64,000 nucleotides of DNA from JAGLOK01 sp963677605 (GCA_963677605.2 CAXXDX010000006.1:620001-684000); one strand, 5' to 3'. Counted from the stretch's first letter, positions 1-10,518 are shown. Made by a program: numbers and translations. Notes: generated by a model not told the origin, from the sequence alone.

Positions 1-2565
1 TTCACCACTGTCACCTGAAAACAGTTCTTTATATCTCAAAGCTAAAACAAGGTAGATGTTCTCATCAAATGCCATTTCTATTGTTTTCTCAGGATTATCA
101 AAGGAATATTTTGGGTCTGCCCAAGTGAAGCCTTGAATTTTCGCCGCTTCCAAATATTTATTTAAATTACTAAACAGTTTTGCGAATTTACTGCACTCAC
201 TTATATCACTAGGCAATCTAGTAAAATCTGAAATATTAGCCAAATCAAATAAGTGAGAAATTTCTTCGAAAATTTGATTCATTTTCTCTAAATTATAATC
301 CAGTTGTTCTACAAACAGTCCAAGTGGTTTATTACCAGAGTAGAGTTCTATTGCACTATTAATATTTCTTTCCATCGTATTTGGAAAACGATAATATCGA
401 ATTGTACCAAAAGGCTTATCAGGTCCAAATAGTCGATTAGTACGCGAAAAAGCTTGAATAATATTCTCGTATCTTAGAACTTTATCCAAATAAAGTGTGT
501 TAACCCATTTTGAATCAAAACCAGTTAGCATCTGGTCAACAACAATTAAAAGATCAATCTGCTTTTCAGGTTCTTTATAGATACGTTCATAAGGTCTTTT
601 GTGAGCCAAACGTGCTGCGATATCCTTCTTAAATTTCGCATGATTAGCAATGACAAAATCCTGTTTATACCTCGTATTATAATCATCTATAATCTCAACG
701 AGACCATCCTCTTTAAACTTCACACCACCATTGTTATCTATAGTTGGGTCAAAAAGAGCAGTGATTTTTAATTCTGTAAATATGTCTTTGATGAGCCTAT
801 AATACTCGATAGCTTCAGGAATACTGCTTGTAGCAAAAATTGCATGGAATTTAGATGCATGACTTAATCTAAGCCAGTTATCTTTTATATCCTGAATAAC
901 CATGCTCTGATGCTCTATTCGTTCATATTGTTCTCTTGGAATATAGTCTTCAATTCCTTTTATATGCTTGCCATCTTTTTCAAGATGCCCTGCCATTTTC
1001 ACTTTGCCTGAATCCATGTAATGGTAGTATTTCTGCGCTTTCAGAGGATCTGTTATGGCCTCTTCTTCTGTGGCAGCTTTTGCCAACATCAAAGCAACCT
1101 CTTTCCGCAAATCAATATTTTTATATGTCAAAACTTTATATGGGTCAAACCCGAGAACATTCCCATCACGGATACCATCCGCTATGCTGTATCTATGCAG
1201 TTCGTTACCAAAAACAGTAGAGGTTGTGTTTTTCTTCTTTTCATTTTCTTTTTGAATAGGCGTACCTGTAAATCCAAAAAGTATAGCATCAGGAAATGTC
1301 TGCTTAACGGCAATCAGCATATCTCCAAAAGTTGAACGATGTGCCTCATCTACAATAAATACTATTCGCTTTGAGTTCATCTGCTCAATATCAGCAGCAT
1401 TCAGACCACCTTCTTCATCTTTTATATTACTCATCTTTTGGATTGATGTAACAATAAGAGTATTCGCGGGGTCGTCACTTTTAAGTTTTGAAACAAGTGT
1501 ATGAGTATCTTCTGTTGCCTGAACATCTTCATTATCTTCTGCAAATGCTCTATATTCACGAAGTGATTGAGTACCAAGTTCAATTCTGTCCATTAGGAAT
1601 ATGACTTTATCCGCATCCTTTGAGTTTGCTATAAGCTGAGCAGATTTAAAACTGGTCATGGTTTTGCCGGAACCAGTTGTATGCCAAATGTAACCGCCTA
1701 GCAAATGCTTTTGGGTCCAATCAATTTTTGACACACGGTCAGAGATTGCATTTGCTGCATAGTATTGGTAGCTTCTCATAACCTTTAGAACACCATCAGA
1801 ATCATCAGCAACCGTGTAGAAACCAATCAACTGATGCGCCATAGGAATGGATAAGAGATAAGCTACAATATCTTTCCAGTTGTTAATTGGCTCATTATTG
1901 AAATCAGCCCAATGAAAATAAAAATCCTCATTAAAAGTGCCTTCTGAGCCAGGATTCGCAAAATATACTGTTTCTTCCGGCTCCATAGCTACAAAAATCT
2001 GAACTAAAGAGAAGATTCCTGAAAATATTCCTTCATCAGAATACTTCTCAATTTGATGATATGCCTGGCTCACAGGTATGCCGCTCTTTTTTAATTCAAT
2101 GTGAATTACAGGCATGCCATTAATAAGCAACATCAAGTCTCCACGTCGATCATTCAAGATTTTTGATCTAGGTTTAAACTTCGGCTGTTTAGCAATTTGA
2201 TATCTGCTTTGTCCTGCAGCTATTTCACGTCTATCATAAATCTTAAGGCTTATTTCTTTCCCAAGGTGTAATTGGTCATCTGGATTATCTCGTGTAATTG
2301 AAACAGTTTTGCCATTTATAAAGCCATTGAGCTTTAGAGGAGTACGAAGCTCTAAAACTTGTTCTAAAATCTGTTGCATTTCTGTATCTGTCAAGGGAGC
2401 ATCATTCAAGCGATCAATACCGCGATTATTTTCAAACAAAATATTAGCCCAGTTTTTTAACAAATCCTCTTCCGACGGATATTTTATAACTTGATCTTCC
2501 CATCCTTTATTCTTCAAGGCGGCTATCATAGCTGGCTCAAATTCTGCTTCACTTTTAAATATCAT
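1..2565 (-). CDS. hsdR: Type I restriction enzyme R subunit (HsdR), 3' end outside window
   Basis: This is the motor and nuclease subunit of a type I restriction enzyme. It translocates DNA with ATP and cuts it when bound to HsdM and HsdS. I read 855 codons without a stop from ATG 2565, which has an AAGGAG site nine bases upstream. The N-terminal nuclease core is visible: D143, then E157-L-K159 in IELKK, a PD-(D/E)xK arrangement. The helicase follows, with Walker A TTGSGKT at about 296-302 and the DEAD-type motif VDEAHRS. The family is usually about 1000 residues, so roughly 150-200 residues should lie beyond the left edge. It starts 17 bases after the hsdS stop, so it is the last gene of an hsdM-hsdS-hsdR operon. 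The visible part is intact, but its partners carry lesions, so activity is doubtful. Confidence 0.93.
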   Translation of the reverse strand, partial: MIFKSEAEFEPAMIAALKNKGWEDQVIKYPSEEDLLKNWANILFENNRGIDRLNDAPLTDTEMQQILEQVLELRTPLKLNGFINGKTVSITRDNPDDQLHLGKEISLKIYDRREIAAGQSRYQIAKQPKFKPRSKILNDRRGDLMLLINGMPVIHIELKKSGIPVSQAYHQIEKYSDEGIFSGIFSLVQIFVAMEPEETVYFANPGSEGTFNEDFYFHWADFNNEPINNWKDIVAYLLSIPMAHQLIGFYTVADDSDGVLKVMRSYQYYAANAISDRVSKIDWTQKHLLGGYIWHTTGSGKTMTSFKSAQLIANSKDADKVIFLMDRIELGTQSLREYRAFAEDNEDVQATEDTHTLVSKLKSDDPANTLIVTSIQKMSNIKDEEGGLNAADIEQMNSKRIVFIVDEAHRSTFGDMLIAVKQTFPDAILFGFTGTPIQKENEKKKNTTSTVFGNELHRYSIADGIRDGNVLGFDPYKVLTYKNIDLRKEVALMLAKAATEEEAITDPLKAQKYYHYMDSGKVKMAGHLEKDGKHIKGIEDYIPREQYERIEHQSMVIQDIKDNWLRLSHASKFHAIFATSSIPEAIEYYRLIKDIFTELKITALFDPTIDNNGGVKFKEDGLVEIIDDYNTRYKQDFVIANHAKFKKDIAARLAHKRPYERIYKEPEKQIDLLIVVDQMLTGFDSKWVNTLYLDKVLRYENIIQAFSRTNRLFGPDKPFGTIRYYRFPNTMERNINSAIELYSGNKPLGLFVEQLDYNLEKMNQIFEEISHLFDLANISDFTRLPSDISECSKFAKLFSNLNKYLEAAKIQGFTWADPKYSFDNPEKTIEMAFDENIYLVLALRYKELFSGDSGE

Positions 2566-2582
2566 AAAATTGTACTCCTTGT

Positions 2583-3851
2583 TTACACGAACATTTTCTC
2601 AAGACAAGCTTTTTTAATATTTTGCATTTTCTCAATCTTATTCTGTTGAAGTGTTATAATATTGCTTAGTTTCAGGAAGTACGTTCCGATTTTCTCCTGT
2701 TCCTCAATGTGTTTGGGATAACTAATATATGTATTTGTCAAAGCTGATTTTGAAATAGAACTTACTTTAGTTCCTTGCATCAAAGGCAAAAGCTGATTGT
2801 GATATGACGCCGAATTCATATAGTATCCTAAATACCCAGTAGCAAATTTCATGATTGGTCGGCATGGTATAGTATGTAGTCCAGATAGAACTTTTTCATT
2901 TTCTATCCCTTGTATTTCACAACACTTACCAACAGTTTCATCTTCAGCGGCATCTGCAATTATCATATCTCCATTCATTAATAAAGATGTTTTATATTTT
3001 GATACAACTTTCTCATTTGATATCATTGGTAACCCATCTTTTTTTACATCTATACACTCTGAAAATTTAATCAAAACATCACCATAATGAACATTCATTG
3101 CATAGCCGATAGAATGATTTAAATCAGCTCTAGATAAAGAATTGTTTTGAATGTGAGTAAATGCTTTTTCAAACTCACGCTGCTCCCAATCTTCAGTAAA
3201 TCCGGCAAATCGAATCTCCGGAACATTACTTCCGTTTTTCGGAAACATTTTTTCTAGCATGGCTTTTTTAATATTTTTCAGTTTTATAAGCTTGCGCTGT
3301 TGAAGGGTGATAAGGTTGTCTATATATTCGAAAATAGTTCCAATTTTTTCTTGTTCCTTAATTAATGGAACATGAATATCCATATTCTTGAATTTTGAAT
3401 GAGCCAGAACTTTTTGTCCTGTTCACTCTGCAGCCATAGTAAGTTGATGCTTTATCCCATAATTTAATCTTTTCAATAGAAAATTTGAGTCCGAGTTTTT
3501 GGGCTTGAATACAGGATAATAATAGCTAATAATCCCTTTATCTAAAAGATCATTTCGATTAAATACAAATAAGTCAGTATCACTTCTACTGCGATACGTG
3601 AAATAGCCTTTAGGTAAAACATAATAGCCAATATTATCGTTTGTAGTAACCTGCCTATCAGCAAAGTAATCTTCTTGCAAAACTATACCTTGTTGCTGTG
3701 AAGAAGTTAATACCGGATACTGATTTTGAACAGTTGTTTTTTCAAGATAATCTTCTATTACTTCTCCGACCTTATGCTGTTGCCAATCGTCGGAAAAACC
3801 TTTAAATCTAATGGCAGGTGCTTTTATTTTTTCGGTCATGTCACTCACCAC
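2583..3851 (-). pseudogene. hsdS: Type I specificity subunit (HsdS), interrupted by in-frame TGA
   Basis: HsdS gives type I enzymes their DNA target through two recognition domains separated by helical spacers. The sequence holds two open pieces in the same frame: 3423-3851 (142 residues) and 2583-3383 (266 residues). They are separated by one TGA at 3423-3425 and thirteen readable codons. Read through, the product is about 422 residues, the usual HsdS length. The junction reads LTMAAE-stop-TGQKVL; homologous proteins typically have AAEGTGQ at this place, so the TGA is best explained as GGA changed to TGA. Each half ends with a typical LQQ-rich spacer helix (about 3260-3310 and 2590-2660). 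The start overlaps the hsdM stop by 11 bases. A truncated first half could still bind DNA as a half-subunit, but this is speculation. Confidence 0.88.
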
Positions 3852-6425
3852 CTAAAAGAGATTTAAGTTCTTTCATACCTTCTATATCTATATCACTGCC
3901 GACAAGTTGGTCAATCATAATAGATAATGCTATTTCAGTTTTGACTATATCTTTTTCGACATCCGAAAAAGTTGTATCATACTTATCTGCCAATGCCTGA
4001 ATTTTTATTGCGAGATTATCGAGAATATCTACAGGCAACTCATGTAATTCATTCAAAAGTGTAGCAATCCACTTCTGTTCCAATAAAGCTGAGACCTGAT
4101 CATCTTCCAGATTTTCAATTGTTTCTTTAGTAAGAGTGTGCAATTTATCTGAATCAGTTCTAATGACTTTCTTTAATTCTTTCTCATCGCTAACTAAAAC
4201 AGACATGGTGAGAATCTTGCCCTCTGGACTTTCTTTATCATATTCGGAAGCTTTATGTTCTTTAAGCAGTTCTTTTGCTGCTTTTGCTAAAGGACCTGCT
4301 AAGAATGCTGTATTATCATCATTTAAAACTTCATTTAAATCTGCTATATCATCTTCGGTCAATGAATCTATAAGCTCTTGTTGCTCGGAAATAGTTTGAG
4401 AAAGTTTTTCTTCTTTTGCGTTTATTTCAAACAATTCTTTGTAAAGCAAACGTTCTTGAGCTAACTCAAACGGTATTATTCTGCCTAGCCAACCTTCTTG
4501 AACTTCTACTTCTTTCCCCTTCTTTTTCTTTATCACCATATTGGGGTCAACTTGTTTAGTAGCTCCAAAACCTTCTGTTTGAATCATTTCAAGGTCCACG
4601 GCTATTTTTGTCCACTCATCATCAAGAAGTTGATAGGCGCTATATTCATCTATCAAAGGGATCTTTTTAAGACGCTTAAAAATTTCATCGCTAAGTACAG
4701 CTTCTTCTTTTGATATATCCAGTGATTCCATTTCTTCAATAAAGTGATTGTATAAAATATTACCAAAGCCAGCAAAAGCATCTTCATAATTCTTTTTAAA
4801 AGAGATAACATTTGGATGATTTTTAATAATATCCTTTAAGTTGCCTTTTTTGATATGGACATGCTCTTCACCCGCTTCATCAAACAAAGCTGCTTTAAGG
4901 TCAGGCAAAGCATGCCAGCATTCAGATAGTTCCTCAACTTCTTTTTTAGGTATACCGCCAAACATTGAAGCATAAATATCCCAACTTTCGGGCGCTTCAG
5001 AAGAGTCAACATATCGAGGGATATTGAGATTGTATTCATTTTCTCTAATTTCATCACGACTAACTTTACGAGCAAACTTTGACACATCTTTGCGCTTAGC
5101 TACAGCATCAGCAATTCTTTTTATATCTGATGCCTGAAGCTGATTGTTTTTGCCTACCTTGATAAATCCTTTTGATGCGTCAATGATAAGCACATCTGTG
5201 TTTGTTCGCTTTTGTTTAAGTACCATAATTATTGTTGGAATGCCTGTGCCGAAGAATATATTTGCAGGCAATCCAATAATGGCATCTATATGGTTATTCT
5301 CTATAAGATTTTTACGGATAGTGCCCTCTTCGCCACCACGGAATAAAACGCCATGTGGGAGAACTATAGCCATTATTCCATCAGGCTTAATGTGATACAG
5401 GTCGTGTAGCAAAAATGCATAGTCAGCTTTACCTTTTGGCGCTAAACCAAAGCGGGAATAACGTGGATCAGTTTCTTTATCATCCGGCTCCCAATGTTGT
5501 GAATATGGAGGATTTGAAACAACCGCATCCACATAAAGTGGATTGTAAGTACCTAGCGGATCATTATCTTCAAAGTAGGGCCAGTCATCTTCTAGAGTAT
5601 CGCCATTACGGGTAGTGATATTTGAAGGTAATATTCCACGCATAACTAAATTCATTCTGGTCAAGTTATAGGTGTTCTGCTTTAACTCTTGGGCAAAATA
5701 TTTGATGTTATCCTCGTCATCCATATGCTTTGCAACACTATGACCAATATTGATAAGTAAGCTACCAGACCCGCTTGTAGGATCATAAATCTGGATTTCT
5801 TTTCTGTCTTTTAAGTGGTTTGCCACGATTTCGCTCATCAATAGCGAAACTTCATGCGGAGTGTAAAATTCACCAGCTTTCTTGCCAGCGTTAGCAGCAA
5901 AATTGGAAATTAAGTATTCATAGATAAACCCTAATACGTCATAGTCTTGTTTGCCATCCATCGGTATATCTTTAATAAGCTGAATTAAATCACTGATAGC
6001 TTTAGTCTGAGAAGCAGCATTTTCACCAAGCTTTGATAATCCAGTCTGTAGTGTCTTAAAAATCCCATCAAACACTTTCTTATAATTGCTATCAATAAGC
6101 CTACTAAATGCAGAAAGGGCATCACGAACATTATCAACACCGAAGTCTTTTTTCATTAGGAGCCAAGTAGAAAACAAATCTTTATAAGCGATAAAATAAC
6201 CAATATTGCTTTGAATATATTTTACAGTTTCATCATCTTCTTCATTTAGGTTTTTAATATCCTCAGCTGTAGCTCCTTTGCTTTGCATAAATCGGACTTC
6301 TTTATCTGAAAGATACTTGTAAAAAATGAATCCCAAAATATATCCTTATATTCATTGGCTTCAATTTTGGAACGCATTTTATTTGCTGATTCCCATATTT
6401 TTGTGGCTAGCTTTTGTTTATTCAT
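3841..6425 (-). pseudogene. hsdM: Type I DNA methyltransferase subunit (HsdM), 5' frameshift
   Basis: HsdM methylates adenine at the target chosen by HsdS. The body (3841-6336, 831 residues) has the SAM-binding motif DPTSGSGSLLI, the N6-adenine catalytic motif NPPY (in VVSNPPYSQHW), and a long helical C-terminal tail. The open frame begins only at a TTG (6336). The true family N-terminus lies upstream in another frame: from ATG 6425, with AGAAGGA before it, I read MNKQKLATKIWESANKMRSK and on to EYKD, where the frame breaks near 6341. Adding one T there restores DYILGFIFYKYLS, the normal family sequence. So one base is missing. The TTG at 6336 has AAGGA five bases upstream and could in principle give a product lacking 31 residues. 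A terminator separates this operon from the conjugation genes. Confidence 0.88.
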
Positions 6426-6618
6426 TTATTAATCCTTCTTATCGCAGAAAATTTCAATTATTTGATTAAATATCTTTCAATTACTATACTTTTATTTTAT
6501 TTTGCTGGATGTACTAAAATTAGGACAAATTTATCCAAAGATAACAAAAATCCTTTTTTAACATAAGCAATTATCCATATTATAGCAAGAAAAGAACTCT
6601 CCTACAATGAAATTGATA

Positions 6619-6656
6619 ACAAAAAAGGGCAAAGCTAGACTTACTTCACCCTTTAA
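6619..6656 (-). terminator. Rho-independent terminator after virB4-like gene
   Basis: On the minus strand, an 11-base stem (6644-6654 with 6624-6634, including two G-T pairs) and a nine-base loop are followed by TTTTTT. It lies just after the stop of the VirB4-like gene and marks the end of the conjugation transcript. On the plus strand the arm is followed by TTTAATTTTT, so it may work in both directions. Confidence 0.75.
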
Positions 6657-6659
6657 TTT

Positions 6660-8993
6660 TTATTCGCCTAAAGTTGTTGTCATAAGTGAATACAGTTTTG
6701 TATGTCTGGGAAATGAATCTTCGAACGGAACGATACTTCCGGCATATTTAAGCAATCCAATTCCGGCTTTTTCATTGTCGGTAATATGCGATAGCTGAGC
6801 CTCTGATATATTAATCAAATTCGCCAGTTCTAGTCTGTCTGTAGGAGCCTGATTCATCATTAGCAAAAACTCACTGTTTGCAAGCATCGTCCGAGCTGTA
6901 TGTGAAACAAGCAAATCGCTTACATTCTGAGTAATACCTGTCGCACAAGCTCCGTATTTTCGTACACGCTTCCATAATTCAAAAAGAAAGTTGCTTGAGT
7001 ATTCATTTTGAAACAGCAAATATATCTCATCAATATAGATGAATGTATTACGCCCTTTTGCCCTATTCTCTGTTATACGGTTGAAGATGTTATCCAACAC
7101 AACCAGCATACCGATAGTTCGAAGCTGTTTGCCTAAATCCTTGATATCGTACACAAGATACTGGCTGTTTACATTCACATTGGTTTGTCTGGCGAAAGTG
7201 TTCAAGCTGCCATCTGTAAATAATTCAATAGCAAGTGCAACTTCACGTGCCTCCGGTTCATCCTGCCGCAATAGTTCCTGCCTAAATTCCTTGAGCGTGG
7301 GCAGTGTTCCGGTAAAGCCATTAGTGATGTATTCTCTGTAAACATTAGCTGTACACCTATCAATAATGCTCTTTTCTTTTGCATTAAGCTTTCCGGTGCC
7401 AATAAGCTGCTCAACAAGCGAAAGTATAAATTCACTTTTCAGTATGATTGGATTTTCATCATCACCATAGCCTTCACTCATCGCCATTGCATTGATATGA
7501 TTTCTACTTCCAGCTGAAATATGGATAACCTCACCGCCCATAGATAGGAAGAGGTTCCCATACTCTCGCTCTGGATCAATTACTATAATATCTACATCAT
7601 CACGAAGCATGAGCGCCGTCATTTCTTCCTTTGCTTTAAACGACTTACCACTGCCGGAAACACCAAGAATGAATCCATTCGCATTTAGCAGTTTACGCCT
7701 ATCAGCAAGTATAAGGTTCTTAGATATAACATTGATTCCATAGTAGATTCCGGTTTTGTCTTGAATATCCATAGTATTAAACGGCATAAGTACAGCTGTG
7801 CTTTCTGTTGTAAGAGTGCGCCATTTAAACGGCAGCTTATGCATTCCAAATGGAAGTACAGTATACAATCCTTCAATCTGCTGATATGTCAGTGATGTGA
7901 ACTGGCAGATATGCTTTCTCCCGATAGATAATATACTTTCGGTATCCTCATCTAATTCTTCAAGACTGTCTGCAATAACCACAATTGTTACGGTTGCAAA
8001 CAACATACGCTGGTCTCTGGATGTTAGGTCATCCATGAACTCATGCAACTCTTTACTTTGCTGTTCAAGGTCATAAGGAATATCCGCAGTAAAATTCCCG
8101 TTGTTTGTCTGCTTGCGTGTAAACCTAGCTTTGTCTGTTTCCGTACCCAATATCAGTTTGTTAATAATCTTCACGGCTTCATCCGTAGGAATAGGCAGCA
8201 TGTCTATAGACATCATAATGTTCTTTGGCAAATCCATAAACTCGGTTATCATACTGTCCTTAATAAATGAAGCAAATTCACGCATATAGAATGTGCGGCA
8301 ATATTTATCGCCAATTTTGATGTAGTTCTTGTCAAACTCCATATTGTCCGGGCAGATGTAATCCTTAAAATCATGCCCTTTACGGATAGTATTCTTTAAG
8401 TCAAAGTGATAATGAATCTCCTCACCCAACCTATAGAAGTCGTGGAATATGCGCAGACGTTCTTCGGCATCCAAATCCAGCGTTCTGCTAGACAGCTTGG
8501 ACATATGGGAAGATATATCTGTTGTGAGCCTAGAGAATAACGCTCTGGCTTCAAGCACATTCTTCCTTGCTGATGATACGGTAATATATTTCTCCTGAAC
8601 CATTGAGTTGCTGGATTTTGTCGCCTTGTCCAAAAGCATATCGTTATATTCATGCCTGTATTTGTCTAAGAAGTTGTCTTTTTCTTGAAGCAGTATCCTC
8701 TGTTCGAAATCCTTTTTGTTTAACCGACGGTTATTAATTGTAATCTTTGTTATAGCCTCGCTGTCTATACTATTAATCAAGTCACAGTATTTCAGAAACA
8801 TATCCATCTGATCGTCTTTAGACGCAACTCGGTAGTTTATGTCTGAAAACCGCATAGTCTTTGAGAAATTATTGCCCACTTTAAAAATGCCATCCTCATA
8901 TACCTTAGTAATGGGGATAGCTTGCTGTACGCTTTTCGGGATTTTTAATCCTTCTTTTTCCGCTTGTCTTATTTTCCTGTATGTATTAAACAT
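6660..8993 (-). CDS. VirB4/TraE-like conjugation ATPase
   Basis: This is the energising ATPase of the type IV secretion channel that carries ICE DNA to the recipient; it sits at the inner face of the membrane. The Walker A motif GVSGSGKS is at about 444-451 of the 777-residue product, Walker B IIVIDPERE follows at about 470, and a second acidic motif FIYIDEIYLL comes later. This agrees with the Tn1549/CD1107-type VirB4 family in order and length. I chose ATG 8993 because GGAGG stands 11 bases upstream. The open frame could start at 9056, but that would overlap prgI by 71 bases. From 8993 it overlaps prgI by 8 bases, suggesting translational coupling. In related ICEs an NlpC/P60 hydrolase gene follows; here a terminator and then the hsd operon follow. 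Confidence 0.93.
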   Translation of the reverse strand: MFNTYRKIRQAEKEGLKIPKSVQQAIPITKVYEDGIFKVGNNFSKTMRFSDINYRVASKDDQMDMFLKYCDLINSIDSEAITKITINNRRLNKKDFEQRILLQEKDNFLDKYRHEYNDMLLDKATKSSNSMVQEKYITVSSARKNVLEARALFSRLTTDISSHMSKLSSRTLDLDAEERLRIFHDFYRLGEEIHYHFDLKNTIRKGHDFKDYICPDNMEFDKNYIKIGDKYCRTFYMREFASFIKDSMITEFMDLPKNIMMSIDMLPIPTDEAVKIINKLILGTETDKARFTRKQTNNGNFTADIPYDLEQQSKELHEFMDDLTSRDQRMLFATVTIVVIADSLEELDEDTESILSIGRKHICQFTSLTYQQIEGLYTVLPFGMHKLPFKWRTLTTESTAVLMPFNTMDIQDKTGIYYGINVISKNLILADRRKLLNANGFILGVSGSGKSFKAKEEMTALMLRDDVDIIVIDPEREYGNLFLSMGGEVIHISAGSRNHINAMAMSEGYGDDENPIILKSEFILSLVEQLIGTGKLNAKEKSIIDRCTANVYREYITNGFTGTLPTLKEFRQELLRQDEPEAREVALAIELFTDGSLNTFARQTNVNVNSQYLVYDIKDLGKQLRTIGMLVVLDNIFNRITENRAKGRNTFIYIDEIYLLFQNEYSSNFLFELWKRVRKYGACATGITQNVSDLLVSHTARTMLANSEFLLMMNQAPTDRLELANLINISEAQLSHITDNEKAGIGLLKYAGSIVPFEDSFPRHTKLYSLMTTTLGE

Positions 8994-9396
8994 CTTTATG
9001 TTTTCCTCCGATTCTTTTTCTTGGTTTATGTTGCTTTTTGTTTTGTGCTCGCTCAATTTCCTTCTCGATTTTGTGCTGATTATATGCGATGTACATATAA
9101 TTATCGCTCTTGAAATATAGCTGTTTTGGCATAAGCCATTCGGATTTTATCCATGCCAAAATGAAGTGTTCCAATGTCATTTCGTGATATGTTAAAAATC
9201 CTATTAACGCAATAGGCAAAGCAATAAGTATACATACCCATGAAACACCTTCGCTTCCCAAATATTCACGCAACCCGAAATATGCAAGTATTGCTATTCC
9301 AACAGCAATCGCACTACAAAAAAACTGCCGCATGGACAGTCCGAAGAATATTGATTCTTTATATTTTCGTACCTCTCTCGGTATTTTAATTTCCAC
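8986..9396 (-). CDS. PrgI-family conjugation membrane protein
   Basis: This small membrane protein belongs to the Gram-positive conjugation channel; family members are encoded directly before the VirB4-type ATPase, as here. The sequence starts MEIKIPREVRKYKESIFFGL, typical of the family. It has two hydrophobic segments at about 25-45 and 50-70, then a conserved charged region (WLMPKQLYF). The start is GTG at 9396, with GGAGG six bases upstream. The region upstream is unusual: the next backbone gene (VirB6-like) is 5.8 kb away because a recombinase element lies between them. This gene therefore probably needs a new promoter or read-through. Confidence 0.88.
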   Translation of the reverse strand: MEIKIPREVRKYKESIFFGLSMRQFFCSAIAVGIAILAYFGLREYLGSEGVSWVCILIALPIALIGFLTYHEMTLEHFILAWIKSEWLMPKQLYFKSDNYMYIAYNQHKIEKEIERAQNKKQHKPRKRIGGKHKDV

Positions 9397-9419
9397 TTAA
9401 ATCCTCCATTTGCATAATT

Positions 9420-9450
9420 AAAAGCTACTGATTATATATCAATAGCTTTT
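9420..9450 (-). terminator. Hairpin terminator between HEPN gene and prgI
   Basis: A 13-base inverted repeat (outer arms AAAAGCTA and TAGCTTTT, inner arms pairing with one G-T pair) has a five-base loop. It lies 58 bases after the stop of the HEPN gene and 24 bases before prgI. On the minus strand the second arm ends in TTTT. It would end passenger transcription and may mark the edge of the nested element. Confidence 0.6.
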
Positions 9451-9508
9451 CTTTAATTCAATTATTTAATTTAGCATCAAAATTTATTACTTTTGTATAA
9501 TATTTACA

Positions 9509-10408
9509 TTACAATTTTTCATAATAGTTAACAAGATCTTTGCAAAATTGTTTGCTAACAGCTACATCCCCATATCTTCCTAATTCCTTTTTTAAATGCA
9601 TTGCTCTAATGCTAGGATGCACTTCATGATTAAGTGAAGGGTACATGTGATGATAAAATATTAATGCTTGATATTCACCAATATGTTTTATATACAAATG
9701 CTTATCAATTTCTAATGCTGTTTTCCATGTTACTTTCTGAAATTTTAAAAACTTTTCCCTTGATAGTTTTTCTATTGGTTGCGGTGTTAAGTTACCGTTT
9801 TGACGTGCTGATTCAATATCTCTGCCAAATGCGTGCGCTACATTATTCCGAATATTTCTTATTTTATCCAAATCCGATAAATTGTCTTTTAAATATTGAG
9901 GAATATAACCAAATGTTTTTTCATAATTGTTTATTCTGCTTTGCCATGAGCCCATTGTGCAGTTCTTAATCGTGTTATCAAAATCTAAATTTGTTTTGTT
10001 TCCATGTTTTACAATAGTTACTCCATCAATATGTTGTCCTATACCATATAATACTCCTATGTCAGATTCAAGTGCAAAAGGTACAATAGTAGCAATATAC
10101 GTTTCTAAATTTGACGATATCGCAACTAGAGCATTCAAGTTCATCCAATTATCAAGTTCGTTAAAGGAATTCGACCAATCTTTTAAGTCACTAAATTTAT
10201 CATATTCAAAAGGATTATCAAAGTAGAAATGTTTTCCAACCGAATCGTTCCATTCAGCGCCACTCTTCCCCAAGTTTTCATATGTATATTTATAGGAGTT
10301 GTTAAAGGCTGTATGCATTTTCAATAACTCTATTGTATGTTTCTTAAATACCCTTAATGCCCATGATGAGCCTGCGCGTGGTTTCCATCTATTAAATACT
10401 GTACTCAT
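9509..10408 (-). CDS. HEPN-motif protein, candidate defence passenger
   Basis: I do not recognise this gene as a named family. The product is helical and soluble. It contains RNIRNNVAHAFGRD (R205 to H210 counted from ATG 10462), which is the R-x4-6-H signature of HEPN RNases, in the expected place after a long helical region. HEPN proteins often act as toxins or abortive-infection effectors, but no antitoxin-like neighbour is seen. I place the start at ATG 10408 because GAGG stands five bases upstream; ATGs at 10462 and 10441 have no ribosome site. The gene lies alone between the TnpC-like gene and prgI, the usual position for a Tn554-type passenger, with hairpins on both sides. It could also be an uncharacterised RiboL-PSP/MAE_28990-type HEPN protein. 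Confidence 0.6.
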   Translation of the reverse strand: MSTVFNRWKPRAGSSWALRVFKKHTIELLKMHTAFNNSYKYTYENLGKSGAEWNDSVGKHFYFDNPFEYDKFSDLKDWSNSFNELDNWMNLNALVAISSNLETYIATIVPFALESDIGVLYGIGQHIDGVTIVKHGNKTNLDFDNTIKNCTMGSWQSRINNYEKTFGYIPQYLKDNLSDLDKIRNIRNNVAHAFGRDIESARQNGNLTPQPIEKLSREKFLKFQKVTWKTALEIDKHLYIKHIGEYQALIFYHHMYPSLNHEVHPSIRAMHLKKELGRYGDVAVSKQFCKDLVNYYEKL

Positions 10409-10518
10409 AGCTACCTCGTGTAAATCTTTTCCTGCAAACATTCTAACATTTTTTATAAACATAATCAGTATTTTTTATTAAATACTGTTATAGTCCCAGC
10501 ATCTCTTATCTTTAGAAC

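Noticed and set aside
3423..3425. Selenocysteine at the hsdS TGA
   Set aside because: The family has Gly at this position and no SECIS-like hairpin follows; HsdS proteins are not selenoproteins.
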